46,109 nucleotides of DNA. Origin: Bacteroidota bacterium. GTDB taxonomy: Bacteria > Bacteroidota > Bacteroidia > AKYH767-A > JAHEYN01. Every line of letters begins with the position of its first letter. Position 1 is the stretch's first letter. Location: contig CANFOZ010000017.1 of the NCBI GenBank assembly GCA_947448795.1, positions 1-46,109 of the forward strand, given 5' to 3'. Position numbers and translations under genes: made by a program. This document shows, piece after piece, positions 36,266 to 45,801 of this stretch. The notes under the pieces were generated by a model. The model was given only the letters and a program-made list of their open reading frames with translations, did not search any database and was not told the DNA's origin.

Positions 36266-36386
36266 GAAATATTTTTAAAATGCCAAGAGATATGAAGCAG
36301 GGCCTATGAAAGCACGCTATTCATGCATTTTGTAGGCATTGTATTGGAGTTGACGAGAAGGGTACCTCACCATTGACATTTTAAAC

Positions 36387-38285
36387 ATGGAATTCAATAT
36401 CTTTACACCGATGGAATTGAACAACCAGCTGAAAAATCAACTTGATCGTTTGAAGGGTCCCATATTTATCTTGGGGGCTGAAAGTCACTTGGGTGCACAC
36501 GTTTTGCATGCAATAAGTTCAGTACGTAGCGATTGTTTCGCCCTTGTGGATGCGGATGCAAATCCATGGCGTCTCCATGCCATGGGTATCCGTGCACAAT
36601 CCTTTCAGTCCATCGAATGGACGCCGGAGTCTATCCAAAAGGTGTTCAAGACCTTCCAGCCCAAAGTCGTGTTTGACTTCACGGCTTTTTATGGCGATCT
36701 CCGCGTGCCGGATTACAAGAATCAAATCGCACTTTTGATACAAGTGCTCTCCTGCTGCGCACCCGGAACCGCATACCTGCATGCTGCAGCAGCTGTTGCA
36801 GCACCGGCAGATGTGATTTTTAAACCAGCTGCCAATCAGCAAGCGCATGCTTTTGCGCTGAAGATGTTTGCTGAAGTACTCAGGCATGCCGCCACCAGTG
36901 ATGGTATTCAAGCAAGCGGTTTCGTGTTTCCTGAAATCTTTGGCGAATGGCAATATCCCTCCCATGATTTGCCGCAGCTTTTAAATTGCCTTCGCCAACA
37001 AAGACCAGTGCCCGATGCCCTTTTCTCTGCATCGAGATGCTTCATAGACATTCAAACTGTATTTCAAGAATTGTTGCAAGCCGCATTGTCTAACAGTGCA
37101 AACGGTCAAACCATTGATTTGTCCAAAGGCCGCTCCTGGAGCTTCGCAGATCTGGCTGAATGGCTTAGTAATACGCGCGCATTTGCAGACGCTTCGCTCG
37201 CAACCGAAGATAGAGCCACCCTGATTGGATTGCGCAGAGTTTTAGATTGGCAGTCCACTATCGATTACTCAAATCTCACCCTTGGTGGAGTAGAGGAGCG
37301 CGCCTCCAAATCTAAAATCTCCGCTATCATCGCATGCTACAAAGATGCCCAGGCCATTCCGGTGATGTACGATCGGCTAGTCCACGTGTTTAGCGAATTG
37401 GAAACAGACTACGAAATTATTTTTGTCAACGATTGCTCACCGGATAATACCGAAGATGTGCTTGCACCCATCTGTGCCTCCGATCCGAAAGTGATTGCCA
37501 TCACGCATTCGCGTAATTTTGGCTCCCAAGCGGCTTTTCAAAGCGGTATGGAGATTTCAACAGGTGATGCGGTAGTTCTGATGGACGGCGACTTGCAAGA
37601 TCCGCCGGAAATGATTCCGCGTTTCTATAAACGCTGGAAGGAAGGCTTTGAAGTAGTTTACGGCAGACGCATCAAAAGACAGATGAATCCGTTCATGGGT
37701 GCGTTGTACAAACTCTTTTATCGCATTTTTAGAAAACTCTCTTACGTGGAAATGCCAGTTGATGCAGGCGATTTCTCCATGATTGATAGAAAGGTGGTGC
37801 GCGAATTGATCAACTTGCCTGAAACAGAGCAATTCATTCGTGGTCTCCGCGCTTGGGTTGGCTTTCGTCAAACCGGTGAGGATTATGTTCGGCCGGAGCG
37901 CATGTTCGGGGTTTCCACGAACAATTGGATCCGAAATATCGGTTGGGCTAAAAAAGCGATATTCTCGTTTAGTTTCGTACCCTTGGAAGCCATGTCTTAC
38001 CTCGGTTTTATGCTTACAGCTACCTCCTTCCTCGCCATCATTGGCCAAATTATCTCTCGTTTTTTGTTCCCCAGTGTTCCCCAGGGTGTTACCACGATCA
38101 TCGTGCTTATCCTCTTTTTTGGCGGTGTTCAACTTTTAGCCATTTCATTAATTGGAGAGTATATCTCTAAAATTTTTGATGAAACAAAAAAGAGACCCAA
38201 ATTTATCCGCAGAAAGGTCATCAAAGGTGGTAAACTGTTCGACACCCCCGAGTCTATCGATTCCCTGATTGACCATGCAAAATGA
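36387..38285 (+). CDS. Fusion protein: degenerate SDR-like N-terminal domain + polyprenyl-phosphate glycosyltransferase (GT2, GtrB/ArnC-like) with C-terminal TM helices
   Basis: 632 aa. N-half LKGPIFILGAESHLGAHVLHAISS resembles the 28576-29610 SDR. C-half ISAIIACYKDAQAIPVMYDRLV, FVNDCSPDNTEDVL, SRNFGSQAAFQSGMEISTGDAVVLMDGDLQDPPEMIP, LLAISLIGEYISKIFDETKKRPKFIRRK. Confidence 0.92.
   Translation: MEFNIFTPMELNNQLKNQLDRLKGPIFILGAESHLGAHVLHAISSVRSDCFALVDADANPWRLHAMGIRAQSFQSIEWTPESIQKVFKTFQPKVVFDFTAFYGDLRVPDYKNQIALLIQVLSCCAPGTAYLHAAAAVAAPADVIFKPAANQQAHAFALKMFAEVLRHAATSDGIQASGFVFPEIFGEWQYPSHDLPQLLNCLRQQRPVPDALFSASRCFIDIQTVFQELLQAALSNSANGQTIDLSKGRSWSFADLAEWLSNTRAFADASLATEDRATLIGLRRVLDWQSTIDYSNLTLGGVEERASKSKISAIIACYKDAQAIPVMYDRLVHVFSELETDYEIIFVNDCSPDNTEDVLAPICASDPKVIAITHSRNFGSQAAFQSGMEISTGDAVVLMDGDLQDPPEMIPRFYKRWKEGFEVVYGRRIKRQMNPFMGALYKLFYRIFRKLSYVEMPVDAGDFSMIDRKVVRELINLPETEQFIRGLRAWVGFRQTGEDYVRPERMFGVSTNNWIRNIGWAKKAIFSFSFVPLEAMSYLGFMLTATSFLAIIGQIISRFLFPSVPQGVTTIIVLILFFGGVQLLAISLIGEYISKIFDETKKRPKFIRRKVIKGGKLFDTPESIDSLIDHAK
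38065..38084. repeat. 10-bp exact tandem duplication (TGTTCCCCAG x2)
   Basis: tgttccccag|tgttccccag in the GT2 C-terminal membrane region of the fusion gene. Confidence 0.85.
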
Positions 38286-40507
38286 TGCTGCCGCGTCGCT
38301 TTGTATTCAATGAAACCATAAAATTAAAAGAGAACATGCAGACAATTGATTTTCGAAAATTATTCATCGGCTCAAGTATCGCTATGCTGCTGGTTATGCT
38401 ATTTTTTAGTCATGATTACGGAATTTCATGGGATGAGCAACTGCACAAAGAATACGGTGAAAAGGCATTGAACTATTACCAAACCTTTGGCAAGGATACT
38501 TCGTGCTTGCATTTCGGAAACCTATACATGTATGGGGCCTTTTTTGATATGACCGCGGCTGCACTGAACAAGATGCACCTCGGCGACGAATATGAAGTTC
38601 GCCATACACTCAGTGCCTTCTTCGGTTTCATCGCCATCCTTTGCTGTGGCTTGTTGGCCATGGAGTTGGCAGGTTGGCGTGCCGGTTTCATCGCTTTGCT
38701 GCTGCTGTTTTTTTCACCTCGTTTTTTTGGTGATTCTATGTATAACCCGAAGGACATTCCCTTCGCGGCCCTGTTTACGCTCTCGATTTATGCGATGATT
38801 CGTGTCATTAAACAATTTCCTAAACCGACTTTTCGCACCGTGCTTGGCTTGATTGTCAGCATCGCTTTAACCACGGGTATTCGCGTGGGGGGGCTGTTAT
38901 TGTTCTTCTTCTTCGGTTTGTTGCTGTTGGGTAAGGTCATAGCCACCTTGAATAAACAGGAACTGACAAGGGAAACAGTTGCTAGCTTTCGTCGAATGGC
39001 TCTCCTTTTTGTTGTCATCTGTGCTTCGGCATATCTGCTCTGTGGACTTTGCTGGCCTTTTGCACTCACCAATCCCTTGATGAATCCCTTCAGGGCCTTT
39101 CAATTATTCAGTGCATACGATTCCTTTAATTCGTATAACCTGTTTGAAGGTCGTTGGATCAATGTGTGGGAGATACCTTGGAACTATATTCCAAAATGGA
39201 TCTGGATTACCACACCAATTGGCGTGCTGTTCACCTTCCTACTCATGCCTTTGTTGCTGCTGCCGGATCTTAGAAACCGACTCCAAGTACCAGCGAACTA
39301 TCTATTGGTTATCGCTTTCATGATCGTCTTTCCTATTCTTTTTGTCATCTTCAAAAACTCCAACGTTTACGACAGTTACCGTCATTTGTATTTCGTGTAT
39401 CCACTCATCGTTGCTTGCAGCGGGGTGCTTTGGAACGCACTTCTGTCGATCGACCTAAAGCCTGTCGTTCACCGAGCACTGCTGCTGATTCTCGCTTTAG
39501 CCCTGCTCGAGCCCGCAGTTTTCATGGTCAAAAACCGTGGCTTGCAGCAGTTCTATTTCAGCCCGGTCATCGGCGGAAACAAAGGCGCTTTCAAGCACTA
39601 CGAGATCGACTACTACGGCACCTCCATCCGCCAAGCCGTCGAATGGATTGCGGCCAATACCGACTCAACAAAACCAAATCCAATCCGTGTTCGTAATGTC
39701 TACGGTGAACTCATCAGCGTTGAGCATTTTGTTAAAAAATACAAACATCTTCAACTCGTCTTTCAGCCCGATCTCTCGCTAGACTGGGATTATTCCATCG
39801 TCTTGACTGCCGCCGCCAAACATGATTCACTACTTCTTGTTAATTGGCCTCCCCCTAATACGGTCCATGAAATCATGTCTGGTGGTACCCCTCTTTTAGC
39901 CATTGTTGCCAATGGCGCACAGGCAAATCCTGCTGCTGCCTTGGATAACATCAGGCAGCAAATCAGGTCAACCAAAGATCCTGTCCTCTTAATAAATAGC
40001 AGCTTGTCTCTTTTCAATTCAGGTGACTTTTTTGGCTCGATAGAGGCCTGCGAACGAGCCTTGCAAGTCGATCCAACAAATGTAACAGCGCTAAGCAATA
40101 TCACTGCAGCTTTAAATAACTTGAGTCTATTCGAAGAAGCAATACCCTTTGGTGAAAAGGCGGTCAAGTTAAACCCTACATTTACACTTGCTGCTGCTAA
40201 TCTTGCACTATCCAGGAAAAATAAGGATGTCAAGATAAATCCTACAATCTTGGCCAATCAATTGATTAATCTAAGTGTGGTGTATCACAATACCGGTCAA
40301 TTCGAGCGGTGCATCGATATTTGTAAAAAGAGCCTAGCCTTGGTTCCCGATAACGCCATCGCCTACAACAATATCTGCTCTTCTTTCAATGGACTTGGAC
40401 GCTATGCTGAGGCCGAAGTAGCCGGTGCGAAAGCCGTCACTTTAAGTCCAGAGCAGTCCTTATTTAAAAATAATTTAGCTTTTGCGCGTTCCAAACTTGG
40501 CAAATAA
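38282..40507 (+). CDS. GT-C/GT39-like polytopic membrane protein with C-terminal TPRs
   Basis: 741 aa; HDYGISWDEQLHKEYGEKALNYYQ, FSPRFFGDSMYNPKDIPFAALFTLSIYAMI, many TMs, then TPRs (VLLINSSLSLFNSGDFFGSIEACERALQVDPTNVTALSNITAALNN..., AIAYNNICSSFNGLGRYAEAEVAGAKAVTLSPEQ). ATGA overlap with upstream gene; 38336 is an alternative start. Confidence 0.88.
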   Translation: MMLPRRFVFNETIKLKENMQTIDFRKLFIGSSIAMLLVMLFFSHDYGISWDEQLHKEYGEKALNYYQTFGKDTSCLHFGNLYMYGAFFDMTAAALNKMHLGDEYEVRHTLSAFFGFIAILCCGLLAMELAGWRAGFIALLLLFFSPRFFGDSMYNPKDIPFAALFTLSIYAMIRVIKQFPKPTFRTVLGLIVSIALTTGIRVGGLLLFFFFGLLLLGKVIATLNKQELTRETVASFRRMALLFVVICASAYLLCGLCWPFALTNPLMNPFRAFQLFSAYDSFNSYNLFEGRWINVWEIPWNYIPKWIWITTPIGVLFTFLLMPLLLLPDLRNRLQVPANYLLVIAFMIVFPILFVIFKNSNVYDSYRHLYFVYPLIVACSGVLWNALLSIDLKPVVHRALLLILALALLEPAVFMVKNRGLQQFYFSPVIGGNKGAFKHYEIDYYGTSIRQAVEWIAANTDSTKPNPIRVRNVYGELISVEHFVKKYKHLQLVFQPDLSLDWDYSIVLTAAAKHDSLLLVNWPPPNTVHEIMSGGTPLLAIVANGAQANPAAALDNIRQQIRSTKDPVLLINSSLSLFNSGDFFGSIEACERALQVDPTNVTALSNITAALNNLSLFEEAIPFGEKAVKLNPTFTLAAANLALSRKNKDVKINPTILANQLINLSVVYHNTGQFERCIDICKKSLALVPDNAIAYNNICSSFNGLGRYAEAEVAGAKAVTLSPEQSLFKNNLAFARSKLGK

Positions 40508-40553
40508 TAAATTCAAAAAGATGGCTTTTCTGATCTGATTTGACTTTAAAAGG

Positions 40554-40568
40554 ACGATTATAAATCGT
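40554..40568. promoter_or_regulatory. Inverted repeat ACGATT-ATA-AATCGT upstream of aconitase (possible operator)
   Basis: Perfect 6-bp arms, 3-nt centre, immediately upstream of a weak -7-like TACCTTGC; ATG at 40638. Confidence 0.35.
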
Positions 40569-40637
40569 ACCTTGCGGCCTCGTTTTGGCACTCCTACCGC
40601 CTATTAACCAACAAAAACAATAAAACTCAAACTTATC

Positions 40638-42905
40638 ATGGCTTTCGACTTAGAGATGATCAAGAAGGTGTATGCTGCGCTCCCTGCCAGCATCGAAGCT
40701 GCGCGCAAAGCAGCCGGCCGCCCGCTCACCCTTACCGAGAAAATTCTGTTCGCCCACTTAGCAGAGAAAGGCGCTGACCTCGCTGCTTTCCAGCGCGGCA
40801 GTTCCTATGTTGACTTCAACCCCGATCGTGTTGCGATGCAAGATGCAACGGCGCAGATGGCCCTGCTACAATTCATGCAGGCTGGTCGTCCAAAGGTAGC
40901 CGTGCCTTCCACCGTGCATTGTGATCACCTCATCCAAGCCAAAGACGGTGCTAAATCGGATTTAGCTGTAGCTAACGATAAAAACAAAGAGGTTTACGAC
41001 TTCCTTTCTTCTGTCTCTAATAAATACGGCATCGGCTTCTGGAAGCCGGGTGCAGGTATCATCCACCAAGTAATCCTTGAAAACTACGCCTTCCCGGGCG
41101 GACTGATGATCGGTACCGATTCACACACCGTGAACGCTGGTGGCTTAGGCATGATCGCCATCGGTGTGGGTGGTGCAGATGCTTGCGATGTGATGGCCGG
41201 CTTGCCTTGGGAGCTTAAATTCCCAAAACTGATCGGTATCAAATTGACCGGTAAACTGTCGGGCTGGGCTTCAGCAAAAGATGTTATCCTTAAAGTGGCC
41301 GGCATCCTCACCGTGAAAGGGGGTACCGACAAAATCGTAGAATACTTCGGCGAAGGTGCTGATTCGCTCTCTTGCACAGGCAAAGGCACCATCTGCAACA
41401 TGGGTGCGGAGATCGGCGCAACAACGTCTATTTTTGGTTATGATAAAAAGATGGCCGACTACCTGCGTGGCACCGAGCGCGCTGAGGTTGCCGATGCTGC
41501 TGATAAAGTAGCGGAACACTTGAAAGGTGATCCTGAAGTGTATGCCAACCCAGCTACGTATTTCGACGAAGTAATCGAAATCAACCTTTCTGAACTTGAG
41601 CCATACATTAACGGTCCATTCACGCCGGATCTGGCTTTCCCGCTCTCTCAGTTCGCTGAAGCGGTGCGCAAAAACGGCTGGCCTGCGAAATTGGATGTGG
41701 GTCTGATCGGCTCTTGTACCAACTCGTCTTACGAAGACATCTCGCGTGCTGCTTCTCTTGCTAAGCAAGCGGTTGACAAAAACCTCAAAGCGAAGTCTGA
41801 ATACACCATCACGCCGGGCTCTGAGCTCGTGCGTTACACCGTTGAGCGCGACGGCTTCCTCGGCACCTTTGAAAATATGGGTGGCGTCGTTCTCGCAAAT
41901 GCTTGCGGTCCTTGCATCGGGCAATGGGCGCGTCACACCAACAACCCGGAGGGTAAAAACTCCATCATCACATCGTTCAATAGAAACTTCGCAAAGCGTA
42001 ACGACGGTAACCCGAACACACACTCCTTTGTGGCGTCTCCGGAAATCGTAACCGCGCTGTCTATCGCGGGCGACCTTACCTTCAATCCAATGACCGACTT
42101 CCTCACCAACGAGAAAGGGGAGAAGGTGAAACTCGACGAGCCAACAGGTGCTGAACTCCCTGCAAAAGGTTTTGCTGTGGAAGATGCCGGCTACCAAGAG
42201 CCCGCTAAAGACGGCAGCCAAGTGCAGGTGAAGGTGTCTCCAACATCCGATCGTTTGCAACTGCTCGATCCTTTCGCGGCATGGGAAGGCATGGACATTA
42301 AAGGCCTGCGTCTGCTCATCAAAGCAAAAGGCAAGTGCACCACCGATCACATCTCTATGGCTGGCCCATGGTTGAAGTTTCGCGGTCACCTCGACAATAT
42401 CTCTAACAACATGCTCATCGGTGCGCTCAATTCTTTCAACGAGAAAACCGATTCTGTTAAAAACCAACTCGATGGTACTTATGGTGCTGTTCCTGCTGTT
42501 CAGCGTGCCTATAAAGCGGCCCACATTGGAACCGTAGTAGTAGGTGATGAAAACTACGGTGAAGGTTCATCCCGCGAACATGCGGCGATGGAGCCACGTC
42601 ACCTCGGTGTGCGTGTGATCCTGGTGAAATCCTTCGCCCGAATTCATGAAACAAACCTCAAGAAGCAAGGTATGCTAGGCTTGACCTTTGCGAATAAAGC
42701 GGACTACGATAAAATTCAAGAAGACGACAGCTTCGACATCCTGGGTTTGACTGATTTCACGCCTGGCAAACCGCTTAGCATGGTTATTCACCACAGCACA
42801 GGTGATCATGAGATTATTACGGTAAACCATTCCTATAACGCGAACCAAATCGAATGGTTCAAAGCAGGTGGTGCGCTTAACATCATCCGTCGCGAACTCG
42901 CATAA
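40638..42905 (+). CDS. Aconitate hydratase
   Basis: 755 aa; [103 protein letters not shown]. Confidence 0.97.
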   Translation: MAFDLEMIKKVYAALPASIEAARKAAGRPLTLTEKILFAHLAEKGADLAAFQRGSSYVDFNPDRVAMQDATAQMALLQFMQAGRPKVAVPSTVHCDHLIQAKDGAKSDLAVANDKNKEVYDFLSSVSNKYGIGFWKPGAGIIHQVILENYAFPGGLMIGTDSHTVNAGGLGMIAIGVGGADACDVMAGLPWELKFPKLIGIKLTGKLSGWASAKDVILKVAGILTVKGGTDKIVEYFGEGADSLSCTGKGTICNMGAEIGATTSIFGYDKKMADYLRGTERAEVADAADKVAEHLKGDPEVYANPATYFDEVIEINLSELEPYINGPFTPDLAFPLSQFAEAVRKNGWPAKLDVGLIGSCTNSSYEDISRAASLAKQAVDKNLKAKSEYTITPGSELVRYTVERDGFLGTFENMGGVVLANACGPCIGQWARHTNNPEGKNSIITSFNRNFAKRNDGNPNTHSFVASPEIVTALSIAGDLTFNPMTDFLTNEKGEKVKLDEPTGAELPAKGFAVEDAGYQEPAKDGSQVQVKVSPTSDRLQLLDPFAAWEGMDIKGLRLLIKAKGKCTTDHISMAGPWLKFRGHLDNISNNMLIGALNSFNEKTDSVKNQLDGTYGAVPAVQRAYKAAHIGTVVVGDENYGEGSSREHAAMEPRHLGVRVILVKSFARIHETNLKKQGMLGLTFANKADYDKIQEDDSFDILGLTDFTPGKPLSMVIHHSTGDHEIITVNHSYNANQIEWFKAGGALNIIRRELA

Positions 42906-43408
42906 TGAAATTGCTTGCTCCTCTCCTGATCATCTTTTTTGCAGCCTGCTCAGGAGAGGGCAGAGCATCTTTTCCTCAAACATCAACAAAGCAAACAGCC
43001 ATGTCGGATACGGTGAACAAGAGTGAAGACGAATGGAAAAATATTCTGACCAGCGAACAGTTCTATGTGCTTCGTCAAAAGGGCACCGAACGGCCTTTCA
43101 GTGGCAAGTTCGAGAAATTCGACGAGAAAGGACATTATGTATGTGCCGGCTGTGGCAATGACTTATTCAGCTCCGATACCAAGTTCGACGCGGGTTGCGG
43201 ATGGCCTAGCTTTTTCGATGCAATCGATAAATCCAAGGTGAAGCAGATTCCAGACAACAGCCATGGCATGCGTCGCATCGAAGTGCAGTGCGCTAAATGT
43301 GGCGGTCACCTGGGGCATATCTTCAACGATGGTCCACGCCCTACCGGTATGCGTTATTGTATAAACTCGGTGTCTATTGATTTCAAGGCCGATACGATAA
43401 AGAAGTAA
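42905..43408 (+). CDS. msrB: Peptide-methionine (R)-S-oxide reductase, predicted lipoprotein form
   Basis: 167 aa; N-term [19 protein letters not shown] (lipobox-like), [67 protein letters not shown]. Confidence 0.95.
   Translation: MKLLAPLLIIFFAACSGEGRASFPQTSTKQTAMSDTVNKSEDEWKNILTSEQFYVLRQKGTERPFSGKFEKFDEKGHYVCAGCGNDLFSSDTKFDAGCGWPSFFDAIDKSKVKQIPDNSHGMRRIEVQCAKCGGHLGHIFNDGPRPTGMRYCINSVSIDFKADTIKK
42920..42959. repeat. 10-bp perfect inverted repeat within msrB signal-peptide codons
   Basis: CCTCTCCTGA (42920-42929) and TCAGGAGAGG (42950-42959), 20-nt loop. Confidence 0.7.
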
Positions 43409-43436
43409 TCGGCTTCATTTTTCTGCCTTAATAACT

Positions 43437-44486
43437 ATGCTTCAAAACGATCTGCTGCTTCGTGCCGCAAAAGGCGAGCCCACTGAGCGCACTCCTGTAT
43501 GGCTCATGCGCCAAGCTGGACGCATCCTTCCCGAGTACCGCCAAGTGCGTGCTTCCGTTAGTGGTTTCAAAGAATTGGTGGAGACACCTGCCTTGGCTGC
43601 CGAGGTAACGATTCAGCCAGTGGACCTATTAGGTGTGGATGCCGCCATTATTTTCTCCGATATTTTGGTCATCCCAGAAGCCATGGGATTAACCTACGAG
43701 ATGATTGAGCAAAGAGGCCCACATTTCCCGAAAACCATTGAATCGAAAGCTGATGTAGATGCTATTCGTGTGGCGCAAGGCCACGATTTGGACTATGTGC
43801 TTAAAGCCATCCAACTAACAAAAACACAACTCGCGGGCCGTGTGCCACTCATCGGATTTGCTGGCGCTCCATGGACGATTCTTGCCTACATGGTTGAAGG
43901 ACATGGTTCGAAAACCTTTTCAAAAGCCCGCCGCTTTCTTTACACCGAGCCGGCTCTTTCGCACACATTACTAGTTAAAATCACAGAAAGTACAATCAAT
44001 TACCTTAAAGCTCAAATCGACGCAGGTGCTGATTTGATTCAGCTTTTCGACTCTTGGGCAGGCATCTTGCCACCCGCTCAATACCGCACCTTTTCGGCAC
44101 ATTATCTACGCCTAATCTGCGACGCTTTGAAAGCGCACGCACCACATATTCCAGTTACCGTTTTTGCCAAAGGCGCATTCTTTGCCTTGGAAGATTTTGC
44201 AGCCAGCTCCTGCGATGTGATTGGTCTGGACTGGAATATGGATATCGCCACTTCGCGCTTGCAAACCAAGGGCAAAACCCTGCAAGGCAACATGGATCCT
44301 TGCCTGCTTTACGCAAATCAAGAAACCATTCAAGAGGAGGCAGAAAAGATGCTGCGTGCCTTTGGTAGCAAAGGTTATATTGCCAACCTCGGTCATGGAT
44401 TATATCCCGACACCGACCCGAAAAACGTGAAGTTCTTCGTAGATTGTGTGAAGAACTTTAAACACGAGGCGCACACCCAAATCTAA
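43437..44486 (+). CDS. hemE: Uroporphyrinogen decarboxylase
   Basis: 349 aa; [64 protein letters not shown]. Confidence 0.97.
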   Translation: MLQNDLLLRAAKGEPTERTPVWLMRQAGRILPEYRQVRASVSGFKELVETPALAAEVTIQPVDLLGVDAAIIFSDILVIPEAMGLTYEMIEQRGPHFPKTIESKADVDAIRVAQGHDLDYVLKAIQLTKTQLAGRVPLIGFAGAPWTILAYMVEGHGSKTFSKARRFLYTEPALSHTLLVKITESTINYLKAQIDAGADLIQLFDSWAGILPPAQYRTFSAHYLRLICDALKAHAPHIPVTVFAKGAFFALEDFAASSCDVIGLDWNMDIATSRLQTKGKTLQGNMDPCLLYANQETIQEEAEKMLRAFGSKGYIANLGHGLYPDTDPKNVKFFVDCVKNFKHEAHTQI

Positions 44487-44501
44487 TCAAGCACGATACG
44501 C

Positions 44502-45800
44502 ATGGCCTCCATTCAGAACGATAAAAAAGTCATCAACGCTTGGAGCATGTACGATTGGGCCAACTCGGTCTATCCGCTTGTAATAACCTCTACTATTTTT
44601 CCAATTTATTACGAGGCTGTAACAAGCAAAGCGGCATCCGATCATATTCATTTTCTAGGCATGGAGTTTGTCAATACGGCGCTCTATTCCTATGCCTTGT
44701 CTATTGCTTTTCTAATCATCGCCTGTCTTTCGCCACTGCTTTCGGCTATTGCCGATTACACCGGTGGTAAAAAACGCTTCATGCAGTTCTTTTGTTACCT
44801 CGGCGCGGCCTCCTGTTCCGCTCTGTATTTTTTTGAAGCCAACACCTTGTGGCTCGGACTAGCGGCCTTCATGATGGCAACCATTGGCTTCTCCGGTAGT
44901 TTGGTTTTTTACAATGCCTACCTGCCCGAGATAGCCACCTCCGACATGCAAGACAAGGTAAGTGCGCGCGGATTTGCCTTGGGCTATATCGGTAGCTCGC
45001 TGCTGTTGATTTTTAATCTGACCATGGTCCTAAAACCGGAGTGGTACGGCATCGCTTCAATTGCTGTGGCATCCCGCATCTCATTTCTCACCGTTGGAAT
45101 ATGGTGGGCTGTATTCGCGCAGATCCCCTTTTATTTTTTGCCGGATGGCGATCGAAAAAAGGGGCGACAAACGAATCTGCTGCTGCATGGCTATCAAGAG
45201 CTAATCAAAGTATGGAAAGAGGTGCGTTTCAACAGTGCACTGAGTCGCTTCCTCGTGTCTTTCTTCGTGTATAACATGGCGCTGCAAACGGTCATGAACA
45301 TGGCCACCATCTTTGGTAGCAAAGAACTCAAACTCGAGAGTAGTCAGCTAATCATTACAGTGCTCATTATTCAGTTTGTGGCTATTGCTGGCGCATTCCT
45401 TTTCTCGCGCTTATCAGGTGTGGTGGGAAACATCAAAGCCTTAGGAATCGCCATCATCGTATGGATCGGCATTTGCATCGGCGCGTATTTTGTACAAGGG
45501 GTAAATGGTTTTTATGTCGTAGCCTTCTTTGTGGGAATGGTGATGGGCGGTATTCAGTCGCTATCGCGTTCAACATATTCAAAGATGCTCCCAGCGGAAT
45601 CGCACAACCATGCCTCGTATTTTAGTTTCTATGATGTGTGTGACAAAATGGGCTACTTCTTCGGCATCTTGTCCTTCGGCATTATCGAAGAGCTAACCGG
45701 CAGTATGCGCAACTCCATCATCGTGCTGGTGCTGTTTTTTTGCCTCGGGCTTTTTTTGTTACTTCGTATTGGAAATAAAAATGAACTTAAATCTCAATAA
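44502..45800 (+). CDS. MFS transporter (UMF1-like)
   Basis: 432 aa; NAWSMYDWANSVYPLVITSTIFPIYYE, SPLLSAIADYTGGKKRFMQFF, GMVMGGIQSLSRSTYSKMLP. Confidence 0.92.
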   Translation: MASIQNDKKVINAWSMYDWANSVYPLVITSTIFPIYYEAVTSKAASDHIHFLGMEFVNTALYSYALSIAFLIIACLSPLLSAIADYTGGKKRFMQFFCYLGAASCSALYFFEANTLWLGLAAFMMATIGFSGSLVFYNAYLPEIATSDMQDKVSARGFALGYIGSSLLLIFNLTMVLKPEWYGIASIAVASRISFLTVGIWWAVFAQIPFYFLPDGDRKKGRQTNLLLHGYQELIKVWKEVRFNSALSRFLVSFFVYNMALQTVMNMATIFGSKELKLESSQLIITVLIIQFVAIAGAFLFSRLSGVVGNIKALGIAIIVWIGICIGAYFVQGVNGFYVVAFFVGMVMGGIQSLSRSTYSKMLPAESHNHASYFSFYDVCDKMGYFFGILSFGIIEELTGSMRNSIIVLVLFFCLGLFLLLRIGNKNELKSQ

Positions 45801-45801
45801 A

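Noticed and set aside
37557-38132. 191 aa minus-strand ORF (and 36519-36965)
   Set aside because: Antisense to the SDR/GT2 fusion with clear sense-strand motifs; no supporting promoter or family.
41271-42524. 417 aa minus-strand ORF
   Set aside because: Antisense to highly conserved aconitase; low-complexity, no recognisable motifs; long antisense ORF caused by codon bias of the sense gene.
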